Source of the DNA: Synechococcus sp. A15-62
Lineage (GTDB): Bacteria; Cyanobacteriota; Cyanobacteriia; PCC-6307; Cyanobiaceae
Length of the DNA: 64,000 nt
Direction of reading: 5' to 3'
Assembly: GCF_014280075.1 (NCBI RefSeq)
Contig: NZ_CP047950.1
Location: 2,170,001 to 2,234,000 of the forward strand
In this document: piece after piece, positions 41,677 to 51,639 of the stretch
Layout of the letters: each line of letters begins with the position of its first letter
Position numbering within the stretch: position 1 is the first letter of the stretch
Made by a program: the position numbers and the translations under genes
The notes under the pieces: model-generated
What the model saw: only the letters and a program-made list of their open reading frames with translations
What the model was told of the DNA's origin: nothing
Database searches by the model: none

Positions 41677-42855
41677 TCAAGCCTCCACCATGCGTCCTTT
41701 TTGCGGGAACAGACCCGCGGGACGGAATTGAAGGAACACCACAATCAGAGCGAACACCATCACCTGGGCCATGCTCGTGGTGGCAAAGAAATTCACGGCA
41801 CCGGCCAGGGGAGCAGGCATATCAGGCCAGATCGTCAGCAGGCGTCCAGCGCCGATCAGGTCGGTGAGCAGGCCAATGGCAAAGGAAGCGAGCACGGTGC
41901 CGAAGAGGTTTCCGACACCACCGAGCACCACCACCATGAAGCAGCCCACGATGTAGGACCCGCCCACGTTGGGGCCCACCGAACCCAGCAGGGACACAGC
42001 AACCCCCGCCACACCGGCCAAACCAGAGCCGATGCCAAAGGTGAGCACGTCGACGGTGTCGGTGGGGATGCCCAGACAATCACTCATCGAACGGTTCTGG
42101 GTGACGGCACGAATGCGCATGCCCCACACACTTTTGTTGAGGAACCACGTCACCCCAACCACCGCAACGATCGTGATCACGATGATCACCAAGCGCGGCA
42201 CAGGAAAGGTGATGTCCATGAATTCGATACCACCGCGCATCCATTTGGGTGCCGTCACATCCACATTGCGGGAGGTGGCTCGGGCGATGCGACTGATTTG
42301 TGAGGCCAGGCCACCAGCGAGCAGCACACCGCCCAGGGCAGAAACAGCCCAACTCCCCGCACGCACCATGCGAGCTCGAGGCCCCGAGAGCAGAGAGGAG
42401 GGAAGCAGCAGTGGTAAGCCAAAGCCCAGCACCAGCGCCAGCATCAGGCCGGCGGCGTGGGCCAGGGGAACACTCCGCACAAACTGCTGAAGAATCAAGC
42501 TGACACCCCAGGTCGCGAGCAACGTCTCCAACGGGTTGCCGTAGAGCCGGCGAATCACGGTGCGTTCCAGCAGGATGCCGACCACACCGCTGACGATGAA
42601 GGCCAGCGGAAGCGCCACCAGCACGTAGGCGTTGTAAACCGGCTGCAGCGCAGGCAGTTTGAAGATCAGCTGCACCACGTAGGTGGTGTAGGCCCCAAGC
42701 ATGATCAGCTCGCCATGGGCGAGGTTGATCACACCCATGAGGCCGAAGACAATGGCCAGTCCTAGGGCGGCCATCAGCAGCACCGAGCCGATGGCAACAC
42801 CGTTGAACAGGCTTTCGAGAAGCAGTTGCACGGACGTGTGAAACGAAGCGTTCAA
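41677..42855 (-). CDS. urtB: urea ABC transporter permease UrtB
   Basis: LivH-like membrane permease of 392 residues. Motifs include GLAIVFGLMGVINLAHGELIM near the N-terminus and RAVTQNRSMSDCLGIPTDTVD, the cytoplasmic EAA-like loop of UrtB. The N-terminal hydrophobic start (LLLESLFNGVAIGSVLLMAAL) supports the ATG at 42855. It is separated from urtA by 69 bases that hold a strong hairpin. Confidence 0.95.
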   Translation of the reverse strand: MNASFHTSVQLLLESLFNGVAIGSVLLMAALGLAIVFGLMGVINLAHGELIMLGAYTTYVVQLIFKLPALQPVYNAYVLVALPLAFIVSGVVGILLERTVIRRLYGNPLETLLATWGVSLILQQFVRSVPLAHAAGLMLALVLGFGLPLLLPSSLLSGPRARMVRAGSWAVSALGGVLLAGGLASQISRIARATSRNVDVTAPKWMRGGIEFMDITFPVPRLVIIVITIVAVVGVTWFLNKSVWGMRIRAVTQNRSMSDCLGIPTDTVDVLTFGIGSGLAGVAGVAVSLLGSVGPNVGGSYIVGCFMVVVLGGVGNLFGTVLASFAIGLLTDLIGAGRLLTIWPDMPAPLAGAVNFFATTSMAQVMVFALIVVFLQFRPAGLFPQKGRMVEA

Positions 42856-42860
42856 TGAAA

Positions 42861-42894
42861 CGACAAAAGGAGGAGCCCGTCACCGGGCTCCTCC
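42861..42894 (-). terminator. strong hairpin with U-run between urtA and urtB
   Basis: On the minus strand an 11-base perfect stem (GGAGGAGCCCG with CGGGCTCCTCC) closes a four-base loop (GTGA) and is followed by TTTTG. It has the form of an intrinsic terminator between a binding-protein gene and its transporter genes. It would let some transcripts stop after urtA, making the periplasmic protein more abundant than the membrane subunits, a common arrangement. Confidence 0.8.
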
Positions 42895-42924
42895 CTGAAG
42901 AGCAATCAGGCTGTGATCAAAAGA

Positions 42925-44217
42925 TCAGAGCTTGTACTTCTCGCCCTTGGCGGCGTCGGTCCAGTCGCAAGCGAAGCCTTTGGAGCTGGGCTCGAACTGG
43001 TTCCAGGCCTGAGGAGCCACAGGGCCATCGGTGGATTCGAGGATCTCGAACTGACCATCAGCAGTGATCTGGCCGATGCGCACGGTCTGAGAGAGGTGGT
43101 GGTTGGGCATCACCTTCACAGGACCCTGAGGGGCGTCGAACTCGATGCCAATCAAAGCTTCACGCACCTTGTCGTCGTCGAAGCTGTTGGCCTTCTCGAC
43201 AGCCTTCTTCCACAGGTAGACCATGTTGTAGGCCGACTCCTGAGGGTCAGCGACCTGGCGGTCGGCACCGTACTTGGCCTTGAAGTCAGCAGCGAACTTC
43301 TTGGATGCCGGGGTGTCGATCGACATCATGTAGTTCCAGGCGCCGTAGTGGCCCTCAAGGAACTCAGAACCAATGGTGCTGATCTCCTCTTCCGCGATGG
43401 AATAGCTCATCACGTAGTAGCCGTTCTCGGGGGTGATACCGGCGTCCTGAATCTGCTTGAAGAAGGCGACGTTCTGGTCACCGTTGAGGGTGTTGATGAT
43501 CACACCGCCGTCAGGCAGGGCCTTCTTGATCTTGGCGATGATCGGAGCAACCTCGGTGTTGCCCAGGGGCAGGTAGTCCTCACCGACCACTTCGCCACCC
43601 AGGGACTTGAGCTGTTCCTTGGTGATGGTGTTGGAGGTGCGGGGGAAGACGTAGTCGGAACCCACAAGGAAGAAGGGCTTGCCAGCGGCAGGCGACTTCT
43701 CATACATGAACTTGGTGGCAGGCTCCGACTGCTGGTTCGGAGTGGCACCGGTGTAAAAGATGTTGTTGGAACACTCCTGACCCTCGTACTGAATCGGGTA
43801 GTAGAGGAAAGCGTTCTTCGACTCATAGACGGGCAGCATGGCCTTGCGGCTGGCGGAGGTCCAGCCACCGAAGACGACGGGCACCGCGTCCTGATCGATC
43901 AGCTTCTTGGACTTCTCAGCGAAGGTGGGCCAATCGGAAGCACCGTCTTCGACGATGTACTCGATCTTGTACTTCTTGCCGTCCACCTCAACGCCACCGG
44001 CGGCGTTGATCTCGTCGATCGCCATTTTCTCGGTGTCCACCAGGGTGGACTCGGAGATGGCCATGGTGCCGGTCAGCGAGTGCAGGATGCCAACGGTGAC
44101 GCTGTCGTCGTACTCAACGTTGGAAGCCTTTTCGCCACCACCACAGGCGGTCACGGCAAGACCCAGCGATGCCGCGGCCATGCCGGCGAAAAGGCGCTTG
44201 GAGAGAGGGGTGCTCAT
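42925..44217 (-). CDS. urtA: urea ABC transporter substrate-binding lipoprotein UrtA
   Basis: Periplasmic urea receptor. From the ATG at 44217 the protein has 430 residues; an ATG five codons upstream is less likely. A signal peptide (KRLFAGMAAASLGLAVTAC) ends in a lipobox with Cys25. Conserved UrtA motifs include VGILHSLTGTMAISESTLVD, VFGGWTSASRKAMLPVYE and YVFPRTSNTITKEQL. The operon order urtA-B-C-D-E is complete. In cyanobacteria it is controlled by NtcA (established); candidate sites lie at 44297-44310 and 44348-44361. Confidence 0.96.
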   Translation of the reverse strand: MSTPLSKRLFAGMAAASLGLAVTACGGGEKASNVEYDDSVTVGILHSLTGTMAISESTLVDTEKMAIDEINAAGGVEVDGKKYKIEYIVEDGASDWPTFAEKSKKLIDQDAVPVVFGGWTSASRKAMLPVYESKNAFLYYPIQYEGQECSNNIFYTGATPNQQSEPATKFMYEKSPAAGKPFFLVGSDYVFPRTSNTITKEQLKSLGGEVVGEDYLPLGNTEVAPIIAKIKKALPDGGVIINTLNGDQNVAFFKQIQDAGITPENGYYVMSYSIAEEEISTIGSEFLEGHYGAWNYMMSIDTPASKKFAADFKAKYGADRQVADPQESAYNMVYLWKKAVEKANSFDDDKVREALIGIEFDAPQGPVKVMPNHHLSQTVRIGQITADGQFEILESTDGPVAPQAWNQFEPSSKGFACDWTDAAKGEKYKL

Positions 44218-44296
44218 GGAATGAGAGGGCACTTAAAAGCTTGGACGCGCGAAACGCCCTGAAATTCGACCATCGCTACAGGCGGGGATTTGAAAC

Positions 44297-44310
44297 GTAA
44301 CAACGAGAAC
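44297..44310 (-). promoter_or_regulatory. candidate NtcA site upstream of urtA
   Basis: Read toward urtA the sequence is GTT-N8-TAC (GTA-N8-AAC on the plus strand), one base from the GTA-N8-TAC consensus, with one perfect half-site GTAACA. It is about 80 bases before the urtA ATG. A clear TAN3T -10 box at the usual spacing is not present (nearest is TAGCGA). A second GTA-N8-AAC lies at 44348-44361 inside the end of ureG. Confidence 0.4.
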
Positions 44311-44336
44311 ACTTTTGGCCCCAAAAGCTTGTGTTT

Positions 44337-44942
44337 TCATGATTTTGGTAGCTGTTGCAACAGGAACTCCACCACCTGCTCCAGGCCTTCACCACTGTGG
44401 AGATTGGTGAAACACCAGGGCCGGTCTCCCCGCATCCGCCGGGTGTCCTGTTCCATCACTGAAAGATCGGCACCGACCTGCGGAGCCAGGTCAATTTTGT
44501 TGATCACCAGCAGATCGGAGCGGGTGATGCCAGGCCCTCCCTTGCGGGGGATCTTGTCGCCGGCGGCCACATCGATCACGTAGATGCAGAGATCCACCAG
44601 TTCCGGACTGAAGCTCGCCGCCAGGTTGTCGCCACCGCTCTCCACCAAAACGAGATCAAGATTGGGAAACTGCGCCTCCAGCTCCGCCACGGCGGCTCTG
44701 TTGATCGAGCAGTCTTCGCGGATCGCCGTGTGAGGGCAACCACCGGTCTCCACGCCACGAATCCGCTCTGGATCTAGGGCACCAGCACGGGTGAGGAACT
44801 GAGCATCCTCCTGGGTGTAGATGTCGTTGGTGACCACCGCGAGCTGCAGGTTGTCGCGCAAGCGGCGACAGAGCGCCTCCACCAGTGCGGTCTTGCCGGA
44901 TCCCACAGGACCCGCCACCCCCAGACGCAGTTTGCTGCTCAT
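44337..44942 (-). CDS. ureG: urease accessory GTPase UreG
   Basis: GTPase that delivers nickel for urease activation. The 201 residues show the P-loop [12 protein letters not shown] (about residues 11-22), then [15 protein letters not shown], the metal-binding CPH motif in [15 protein letters not shown], and [16 protein letters not shown]. It overlaps ureF by one base and lies upstream of urtA by 119 bases on the same strand. Confidence 0.97.
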   Translation of the reverse strand: MSSKLRLGVAGPVGSGKTALVEALCRRLRDNLQLAVVTNDIYTQEDAQFLTRAGALDPERIRGVETGGCPHTAIREDCSINRAAVAELEAQFPNLDLVLVESGGDNLAASFSPELVDLCIYVIDVAAGDKIPRKGGPGITRSDLLVINKIDLAPQVGADLSVMEQDTRRMRGDRPWCFTNLHSGEGLEQVVEFLLQQLPKS

Positions 44943-45613
44943 CAGCTTCGAAACAGGCGTGAATACAGCTCAGCATGGGCAAGCTGAGCAATGCCCGCAC
45001 CCACGCCACTGCTCCAGAGCTGCTGAGGATCAACCGCCAGAAGCAGCTGCGCTTGGGAGGCAATCAGCGGCAACAGCCGCTGCTGCAGCACCTGCGCTCG
45101 GGAGGGACCCAACGGCAACAGCCGCACCGAGGCACTGAGCTGATTGGCAACCCAGCCGTAGAGGTACCCCTCCACCATGTCTCCTGCTGGAACCGACAAG
45201 CCCACAGCGGCCCAGGCCCAGGCCGCTGGCCAGTTCAAGACCACAGGTTCAGGCAGGTCGTACCCCATATCCGACATCAACTGCAGCAGCGACATCCCCA
45301 TCTGACGCTGCTGCGCTCGCAGCTCCGCGGCCTCGCGGGTGGCCATCAGCCAACCATCCAGATCGATCAGGCGCGCCTTAGCCGCCGCGTCGGCCTGGGT
45401 GGACCACCCCACCAAAGCCTCCGCCAGAGGCCTCAACGCCGCAGCTTCCAACCGCACCGCGCCCCGTTGCAGTTCAGCCTCCAACCAAGCCTGGATCGCC
45501 TGCTCATCGGCGATGGAACCCGCCTGAATCAACACCTCCAACCCCTCGGAGTAGCTGAAGGCACCCACGGGCAGGGCCGGGCTGACCAGTTGCAGCAAGG
45601 CGAGGGACGTCAT
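44942..45613 (-). CDS. ureF: urease accessory protein UreF
   Basis: Helical partner of UreD and UreG that helps to open the urease for nickel delivery. The 223 residues carry the family N-terminus [20 protein letters not shown] and the C-terminal segment [19 protein letters not shown]. Coupled to ureG by TGATG and to ureE by a four-base overlap, so the minus-strand order is ureE-ureF-ureG. Confidence 0.95.
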   Translation of the reverse strand: MTSLALLQLVSPALPVGAFSYSEGLEVLIQAGSIADEQAIQAWLEAELQRGAVRLEAAALRPLAEALVGWSTQADAAAKARLIDLDGWLMATREAAELRAQQRQMGMSLLQLMSDMGYDLPEPVVLNWPAAWAWAAVGLSVPAGDMVEGYLYGWVANQLSASVRLLPLGPSRAQVLQQRLLPLIASQAQLLLAVDPQQLWSSGVGAGIAQLAHAELYSRLFRS

Positions 45614-46062
45614 CCGTGCTGATGACCTCCATAGGCACCGCCTTCAGGAGCAAACGGCTGCAGACAGCGGCTGACCGTCAAGCCACGCCCTTCCAGCATC
45701 GTGGCGAGAACGGAATCCTCTGGCAGCAAAAGCTCCTGCTCATGTAGCTCCAGGGCGACATGACGATTGCCCAGGTGATAAGCCGCCTGCAACAGCTCCA
45801 AGGGATGCGACCCCTGCACCCGTAGCAACGCCTCCGGCGCTGCCGTCACCTCCACAACATTCAAACAAGACTGATCCCCCAGCAGATCACCAGGCTGGAG
45901 AGAACCCTCCCGGGGCAACTGCAGCAGCACCGGACGACCGCAGGAGGTGGTACGACGGCCCCGCAGCACCGTGCGCTCTTCGGCCGTTAACGGCAACTTC
46001 AGGGTTGCCGTGGCACTGCTGTTCTGCAGGCGCTGCTCCAGCACGACCACCGCATCCGTCAC
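45610..46062 (-). CDS. ureE: urease accessory nickel chaperone UreE
   Basis: Nickel-carrying metallochaperone of 150 residues. The central domain reads AAYHLGNRHVALELHEQELLL, with the conserved His of UreE (GNRHVAL). The C-terminus has a short His-containing tail ([10 protein letters not shown]) in place of the long poly-His tail of some homologues. It is divergent from ureD across a gap of 54-105 bases, where promoters for both urease transcripts must lie. Confidence 0.93.
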   Translation of the reverse strand: MTDAVVVLEQRLQNSSATATLKLPLTAEERTVLRGRRTTSCGRPVLLQLPREGSLQPGDLLGDQSCLNVVEVTAAPEALLRVQGSHPLELLQAAYHLGNRHVALELHEQELLLPEDSVLATMLEGRGLTVSRCLQPFAPEGGAYGGHQHG

Positions 46063-46116
46063 CAGCGCCTCATCTCCAAATCCACAACGAAAGCGTGCCG
46101 GTCAATCAGAAGCACT

Positions 46117-47103
46117 TTGGTGTGCATTGCTACAGAGTCGAAGCCGGTGGCGGCGGAGCGTGAGGCCATGCAACGTCTTGATCCCTGGCACGGCCGCTGC
46201 GACCTGCAGTTTCATGCCGCCAACGGCAGCACCAAACACCAGGGGGGCTGCACAGCTCCGTTCAAGTTGCTTCGCAGTGAACGCGGTGAGGACGGACGCT
46301 GCGAGCTGCCGGTGCTGCACACCGCCGGAGGCCTCGTGGGCGGCGATCAACTGAGCCTGGACATCAAGCTTGGAGTCAACAGCCGCAGCCTGATCACCAG
46401 CGTGGCAGCGCAGAAGGTTTACGGGTCGATCGGCCGCAGCCGCCTGCAACCCCAGGGCTGCTTTGCCCGTCAACAGGTGCGCTGCGCGCTGGCCAGCGGC
46501 AGTGACTTCGAATGGCTGCCGCAGGAACTGGTGCTGTACGCCGATGCCCTGTTCGAGCAGCAGCTGACGGTGAGCCTGCCGCAGGACGCCTCCTTTCTCA
46601 GTGCAGAAATCGTGCGCTTGGGACGAACCGCAGCCGGTGAAACCCTGCAGCAGGGACGTTGGCGCTCGAGCCTCACCATTCAGCGCCTCACGGCCAGCAA
46701 CTCAACCTGGGAGCTGGCGGATCGGGTGGACCTCGGCGGCGCCAGCCTGGACAGCCCGCATGGGTTGGGAGGCGCCCCGGTGTTCGGAACACTGGTTTGG
46801 GCCGCGCCGATGGCCATGGGTGCCGAAACAACAGCAACGCTGCTGGAGGGAGCGCGGGCCGACCGCGAGGGTCTGACGGGCACGATGCGCTGCGGCGCCC
46901 TGAATCAGGGCCTGATCGCCCGCTATTCGGGCAATTCGAGCCGTGATGCCCGCTTCTGGTTCAGCCGGATCTGGGAGCGAACGCGGACGATCCGGGGGCT
47001 GACACGGCCTCGCATCCCCAGGGTCTGGCCCCTGCAGGAACTGCCTCTGCACCGACAAACGTCCACCGTGAACGCTTTCGAGGCTGCAGCGGAGACACAC
47101 TGA
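46117..47103 (+). CDS. ureD: urease accessory protein UreD
   Basis: Scaffold protein for the urease activation complex. From the TTG at 46117 the length is 328 residues; starting at the ATG at 46168 (MQRLDPWHGRC) gives 311, and that could be the true start. Characteristic segments are LHTAGGLVGGDQLSLDI, ITSVAAQKVYGS, WLPQELVLYADALFEQ and GRTAAGETLQQGRW. It begins the plus-strand operon ureD-A-B-C. Confidence 0.93.
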   Translation: MVCIATESKPVAAEREAMQRLDPWHGRCDLQFHAANGSTKHQGGCTAPFKLLRSERGEDGRCELPVLHTAGGLVGGDQLSLDIKLGVNSRSLITSVAAQKVYGSIGRSRLQPQGCFARQQVRCALASGSDFEWLPQELVLYADALFEQQLTVSLPQDASFLSAEIVRLGRTAAGETLQQGRWRSSLTIQRLTASNSTWELADRVDLGGASLDSPHGLGGAPVFGTLVWAAPMAMGAETTATLLEGARADREGLTGTMRCGALNQGLIARYSGNSSRDARFWFSRIWERTRTIRGLTRPRIPRVWPLQELPLHRQTSTVNAFEAAAETH

Positions 47104-47121
47104 AGAAGACCGAGCTTCGCC

Positions 47122-47424
47122 ATGCATCTCAGTCCCCAGGAAAAGGACAAGCTCCTGATCGTGACCGCGGCACTACTTGCCGAGCGGCGCTTGAACCGTG
47201 GCCTCAAGCTCAACCACCCCGAAGCGGTGGCCTGGCTCAGTTTTCTGGTGCTGGAAGGCGCCCGTGACGGCAAGAGCGTGGCGGAGCTGATGCAGGAAGG
47301 CACCACCTGGCTGCGTCAGGACCAGGTGATGGAGGGGGTGCCCGAGCTCGTGCATGAGGTGCAGATCGAGGCCGTCTTCCCCGATGGCACCAAGCTCGTC
47401 ACCCTGCACGACCCGATTCGCTGA
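47122..47424 (+). CDS. ureA: urease gamma subunit
   Basis: Small structural subunit of the nickel urease, 100 residues. It begins [21 protein letters not shown], the family N-terminus, with [20 protein letters not shown] and the C-terminal [15 protein letters not shown], all typical of UreA. It follows ureD by 18 bases and precedes ureB by 10. Confidence 0.98.
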   Translation: MHLSPQEKDKLLIVTAALLAERRLNRGLKLNHPEAVAWLSFLVLEGARDGKSVAELMQEGTTWLRQDQVMEGVPELVHEVQIEAVFPDGTKLVTLHDPIR

Positions 47425-47434
47425 GGCAGAACCC

Positions 47435-47755
47435 ATGGCACCTCTCATTCCAGGCGAACTGCTTCCCGAACCGGGTGAACTGGAGCTGAATGCAGGCCGG
47501 CCCGTCACCACGCTGAGCGTCTCCAACAGCGGAGATAGGCCCGTACAGGTGGGCTCCCATTTCCATTTCGCCGAAGCCAATGCCGCCCTGCAGTTCGACC
47601 GGGCCGCAGCCCGCGGTCAACGGCTCGACATCCCCGCCGGCACCGCCATCCGCTTCGAACCCGGCGACAGCCGCGACGTGAACCTGATTCCCTTCGCCGG
47701 TGCGCGACGCGTCATCGGCTTCAACGGCCAAATCAACGGACCCCTCGACGTCTGA
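47435..47755 (+). CDS. ureB: urease beta subunit
   Basis: The 106 residues start at the ATG at 47435 ([14 protein letters not shown]), the usual beginning of UreB; the frame opens further upstream inside ureA, but that part is not protein-like. The conserved [17 protein letters not shown] and [17 protein letters not shown] are present. ureC starts three bases after its stop. Confidence 0.98.
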   Translation: MAPLIPGELLPEPGELELNAGRPVTTLSVSNSGDRPVQVGSHFHFAEANAALQFDRAAARGQRLDIPAGTAIRFEPGDSRDVNLIPFAGARRVIGFNGQINGPLDV

Positions 47756-47758
47756 CCC

Positions 47759-49464
<1,706 letters not shown>

Positions 49465-49468
<4 letters not shown>

Positions 49469-50223
49469 GCCCCACGCTGCTGGTGGTCCAACATGTTGAC
49501 CACGAAAACGCCGCACTGGTGGGAGAACTGGCGCTGCAACGGGGCCTGACACTCAAAATCCTGAGGCCCGACCGGGGCGACCCACTGCCGGACCCCAGGA
49601 CATGTGCGAACAGCATCGCCCTTGTGCTCGGTGGCCCGATGAGCGTCAACGATCGCGAGCAACCATGCATGGACTGGTTGCGGCAGGAACTGGACTGGTT
49701 GAGGGCCTGGCACCAGCAACGCCGACCGGTGCTGGGCATCTGCCTGGGGGCACAGCTCCTGGCTGTGGCTGCAGGAGGCAGCGTGCAACCGCTGCAGGTG
49801 GGAGCACCACCACAGCAGCTGAAGGAACTGGGCCTCGGCGCGATTCACTGGGTCGCAAATCCCAGTGATGAGGCCCTGCTCAAGGGGCAACCAAGCAGCA
49901 CTCTGGTGCTGCATTGGCATGGCGATCGCATCCAACTGCCGACTGATGCAACCCTGCTGGGTTCGTCGCTGCACTGCGCCGAACAGGTGTTTCGACTCGG
50001 AGCCCATGCCATTGGCCTGCAATGCCACCTCGAGATCGACGGCGATGCGCTTGAACGCTGGATCGCCAACGACCACGACTACGTGGTGAGCGCCCTTGGA
50101 GCTGAAGGACCCGGTCGCCTGACCCGGGACTGGCGCAAGCTGGGCGCCACGCTCCAGGAACAAGGCCGAAACTTCTTCAATGCTGTGCTCGATCAACTGA
50201 TTGAGATCAGCCAGGCCGACTAA
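49465..50223 (+). CDS. class I glutamine amidotransferase-like protein (GuaA-type domain)
   Basis: A 252-residue stand-alone GATase-like protein from a TTG start overlapping the ureC stop. The nucleophile Cys is in [16 protein letters not shown], and the catalytic His is in [12 protein letters not shown], so the triad looks intact. [11 protein letters not shown] is typical of the GMP-synthase GATase subfamily, sometimes called YfeJ-like. No synthase domain is fused. It probably transfers or releases ammonia from glutamine or a gamma-glutamyl compound. Its position directly after ureC suggests a nitrogen link. Confidence 0.85.
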
Positions 50224-50414
50224 TTCCTACGGACAAAAATAAACAAAACCAAAAACTTTTCTGAAGAGGTATCAACCTGAACACCACTTCGGGATTTACA
50301 GGAGCTTGAATATTTCTGTAGCAACAGCTACCGATCGTTCACTTCGCATCGCGCGAAGCGCAGTTCGCCTCAGGCCATGGAACGGGGACCTGAGCTTGCT
50401 TCGAGGACCATCCA
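50224..50414. promoter_or_regulatory. 191-base leader of the DUF4278 gene with NtcA-type site
   Basis: A perfect GTA-N8-TAC (GTAGCAACAGCTAC) lies at 50318-50331, 84 bases before the ATG. A six-base inverted repeat (CTTCGC/GCGAAG, 50342-50358) sits where a -10 box would be expected, and no good TAN3T is seen. The region is AT-rich at its left end. No open frame is convincing here. Confidence 0.55.
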
Positions 50415-50582
50415 ATGACCACCCTTCTCTACCGCGGGCATCAGTACCAGCAAAACAACGCCACTCAGGGCAAGCCCGGGGTGCAGCTCGTTTACCGCCG
50501 CAACGTGTACCAAGCCCGCCAGATCAACAACCATCGCACTCCGGTGCAGCTCGTTTACCGCGGCGTGGGCTACACGCGCTAG
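50415..50582 (+). CDS. DUF4278 small protein (55 aa)
   Basis: This short gene encodes two copies of a YRG-type motif: LLYRGHQYQ at the N-terminus, then VQLVYRRNVYQ and VQLVYRGVGYTR, the last two being an internal repeat visible in the DNA as well. The pattern fits the small cyanobacterial family DUF4278, of unknown function. It is preceded by a perfect NtcA consensus, which suggests nitrogen control. The basic, Tyr-rich composition is unusual beside its neighbours. Confidence 0.8.
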   Translation: MTTLLYRGHQYQQNNATQGKPGVQLVYRRNVYQARQINNHRTPVQLVYRGVGYTR

Positions 50583-50662
50583 GCCAACTTCTCAATCCGT
50601 AGCAACTCGAACATTCCAGTTCCGAGAACTGAGGCGTAATAGATCCAGCTTCAGCAACGACG

Positions 50663-50881
50663 TTGGATCTCATCGCTTCTCGCCTCGACCAAGGCCTCGT
50701 GCAGGTGAATCCCTCCAGCGTGCACGGCGTTTTCTGGCTGCAGACCCACTTTCCGTCTCAGGAATGGGATGCCCTGCTGTCTGGGCAGGCTGCCTTTGGC
50801 ATGGACTGCATCGATGACTTGATCACCGATGCACGTCAGGCCGGCCTGAACGTGGAGTGGGAAGCATCCGTCCCCAGCTGA
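50663..50881 (+). CDS. small hypothetical protein (72 aa, TTG start)
   Basis: No family recognised. The sequence is ordered in composition (SSVHGVFWLQTHFPSQEWDALLS, then GMDCIDDLITDARQAGL) with aromatic residues typical of a small folded domain. The only in-frame start is TTG at 50663. A strong terminator follows 24 bases after the stop, which supports a real transcription unit, perhaps with the DUF4278 gene. Confidence 0.65.
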   Translation: MDLIASRLDQGLVQVNPSSVHGVFWLQTHFPSQEWDALLSGQAAFGMDCIDDLITDARQAGLNVEWEASVPS

Positions 50882-50904
50882 ACACTCCGGAAATGAATTC
50901 CCTT

Positions 50905-50940
50905 AAAGCCCTGCACACGGCTGTGTTGCAGGGCTTTTTT
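50905..50940 (+). terminator. strong intrinsic terminator
   Basis: Arms AAAGCCCTGCA (50905-50915) and TGCAGGGCTTT (50927-50937) form an 11-base perfect stem with an 11-base loop, followed by a run of T on the plus strand. It ends the transcript of the 72-residue gene and also lies before the convergent DUF1028 gene. Confidence 0.9.
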
Positions 50941-50964
50941 AGTGGCGTGACCGATGGTGAATGC

Positions 50965-51639
50965 TCAAGCCACCAAACGGTTGAGCATCGGCAACTCAGA
51001 CAGTTCATCCCTCCACTCCTGGGCCCAGAGGGCCTGACTGCGCTCATACACCTCCATCAACTGCTCCACGGCGCGCTCGTGAAAATCAACGCGCAGATCC
51101 AACAGCGGGAAAGCCGCTTCGCCGCTCACCTGCACCGCCGCTGACGTGCAGAAGGGAGAACGATGGTCACCGCCGGACGCTTCCCCGGCCAGCAGAGCCA
51201 GCATCAGGCGGCGGCCTAGTTTCAAGCTGGGGTCACTGGTGAGAAAGGCCTGCTCCATGGCTGCCAGCACGCCCTCATCCACCAAGCAATTGCCGGCAAC
51301 AGACAGATCACGCTGATGGCGATGCCCTGCCCAAGGGCCGCAATCCTGCCCCGTCCAACAGGCCGTACGACCGTCCAGATCGATCAGGTGAAACTGACGC
51401 CGGTTACGGTGCTGATCATCCGCAAGAAGGCTGGCCAGAACGCTCTCAGCATCCGAACTCTGCTCCAGGCGCTCAAGGCCACAAATCCCCAGATACGGAT
51501 TGGTGTGGGCCTGGGTGGCGACGGCACCAACCCCGGCGCGGATGTGAGGCACGGTGGACCCAACAGCCAGATGACAGGTGGCAACCGCCACGCCGAAGCG
51601 ACCGTTGCTGGGATCACGGGCCAGGATCGAAAAAGTCAC
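50965..51639 (-). CDS. DUF1028 family protein
   Basis: Protein of 224 residues from a GTG start at 51639 that overlaps the amidohydrolase stop by four bases. Features of the family are VTFSILARDPSNGRFGVAVA at the N-terminus (Thr2 is a possible N-terminal nucleophile after start removal), VGAVATQAHTNPYLG and SVAGNCLVDEGVLAAM. DUF1028 is thought to have an Ntn-hydrolase-like fold; the activity is unknown. Its location suggests a role with the amidohydrolase next to it. Confidence 0.88.
   Translation of the reverse strand: MTFSILARDPSNGRFGVAVATCHLAVGSTVPHIRAGVGAVATQAHTNPYLGICGLERLEQSSDAESVLASLLADDQHRNRRQFHLIDLDGRTACWTGQDCGPWAGHRHQRDLSVAGNCLVDEGVLAAMEQAFLTSDPSLKLGRRLMLALLAGEASGGDHRSPFCTSAAVQVSGEAAFPLLDLRVDFHERAVEQLMEVYERSQALWAQEWRDELSELPMLNRLVA

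Noticed and set aside
42913-44262. 449-codon plus-strand open frame opposite urtA
   Set aside because: Shadow of urtA; leucine/valine/glycine-rich without motifs, while UrtA has clear signal peptide and family motifs.
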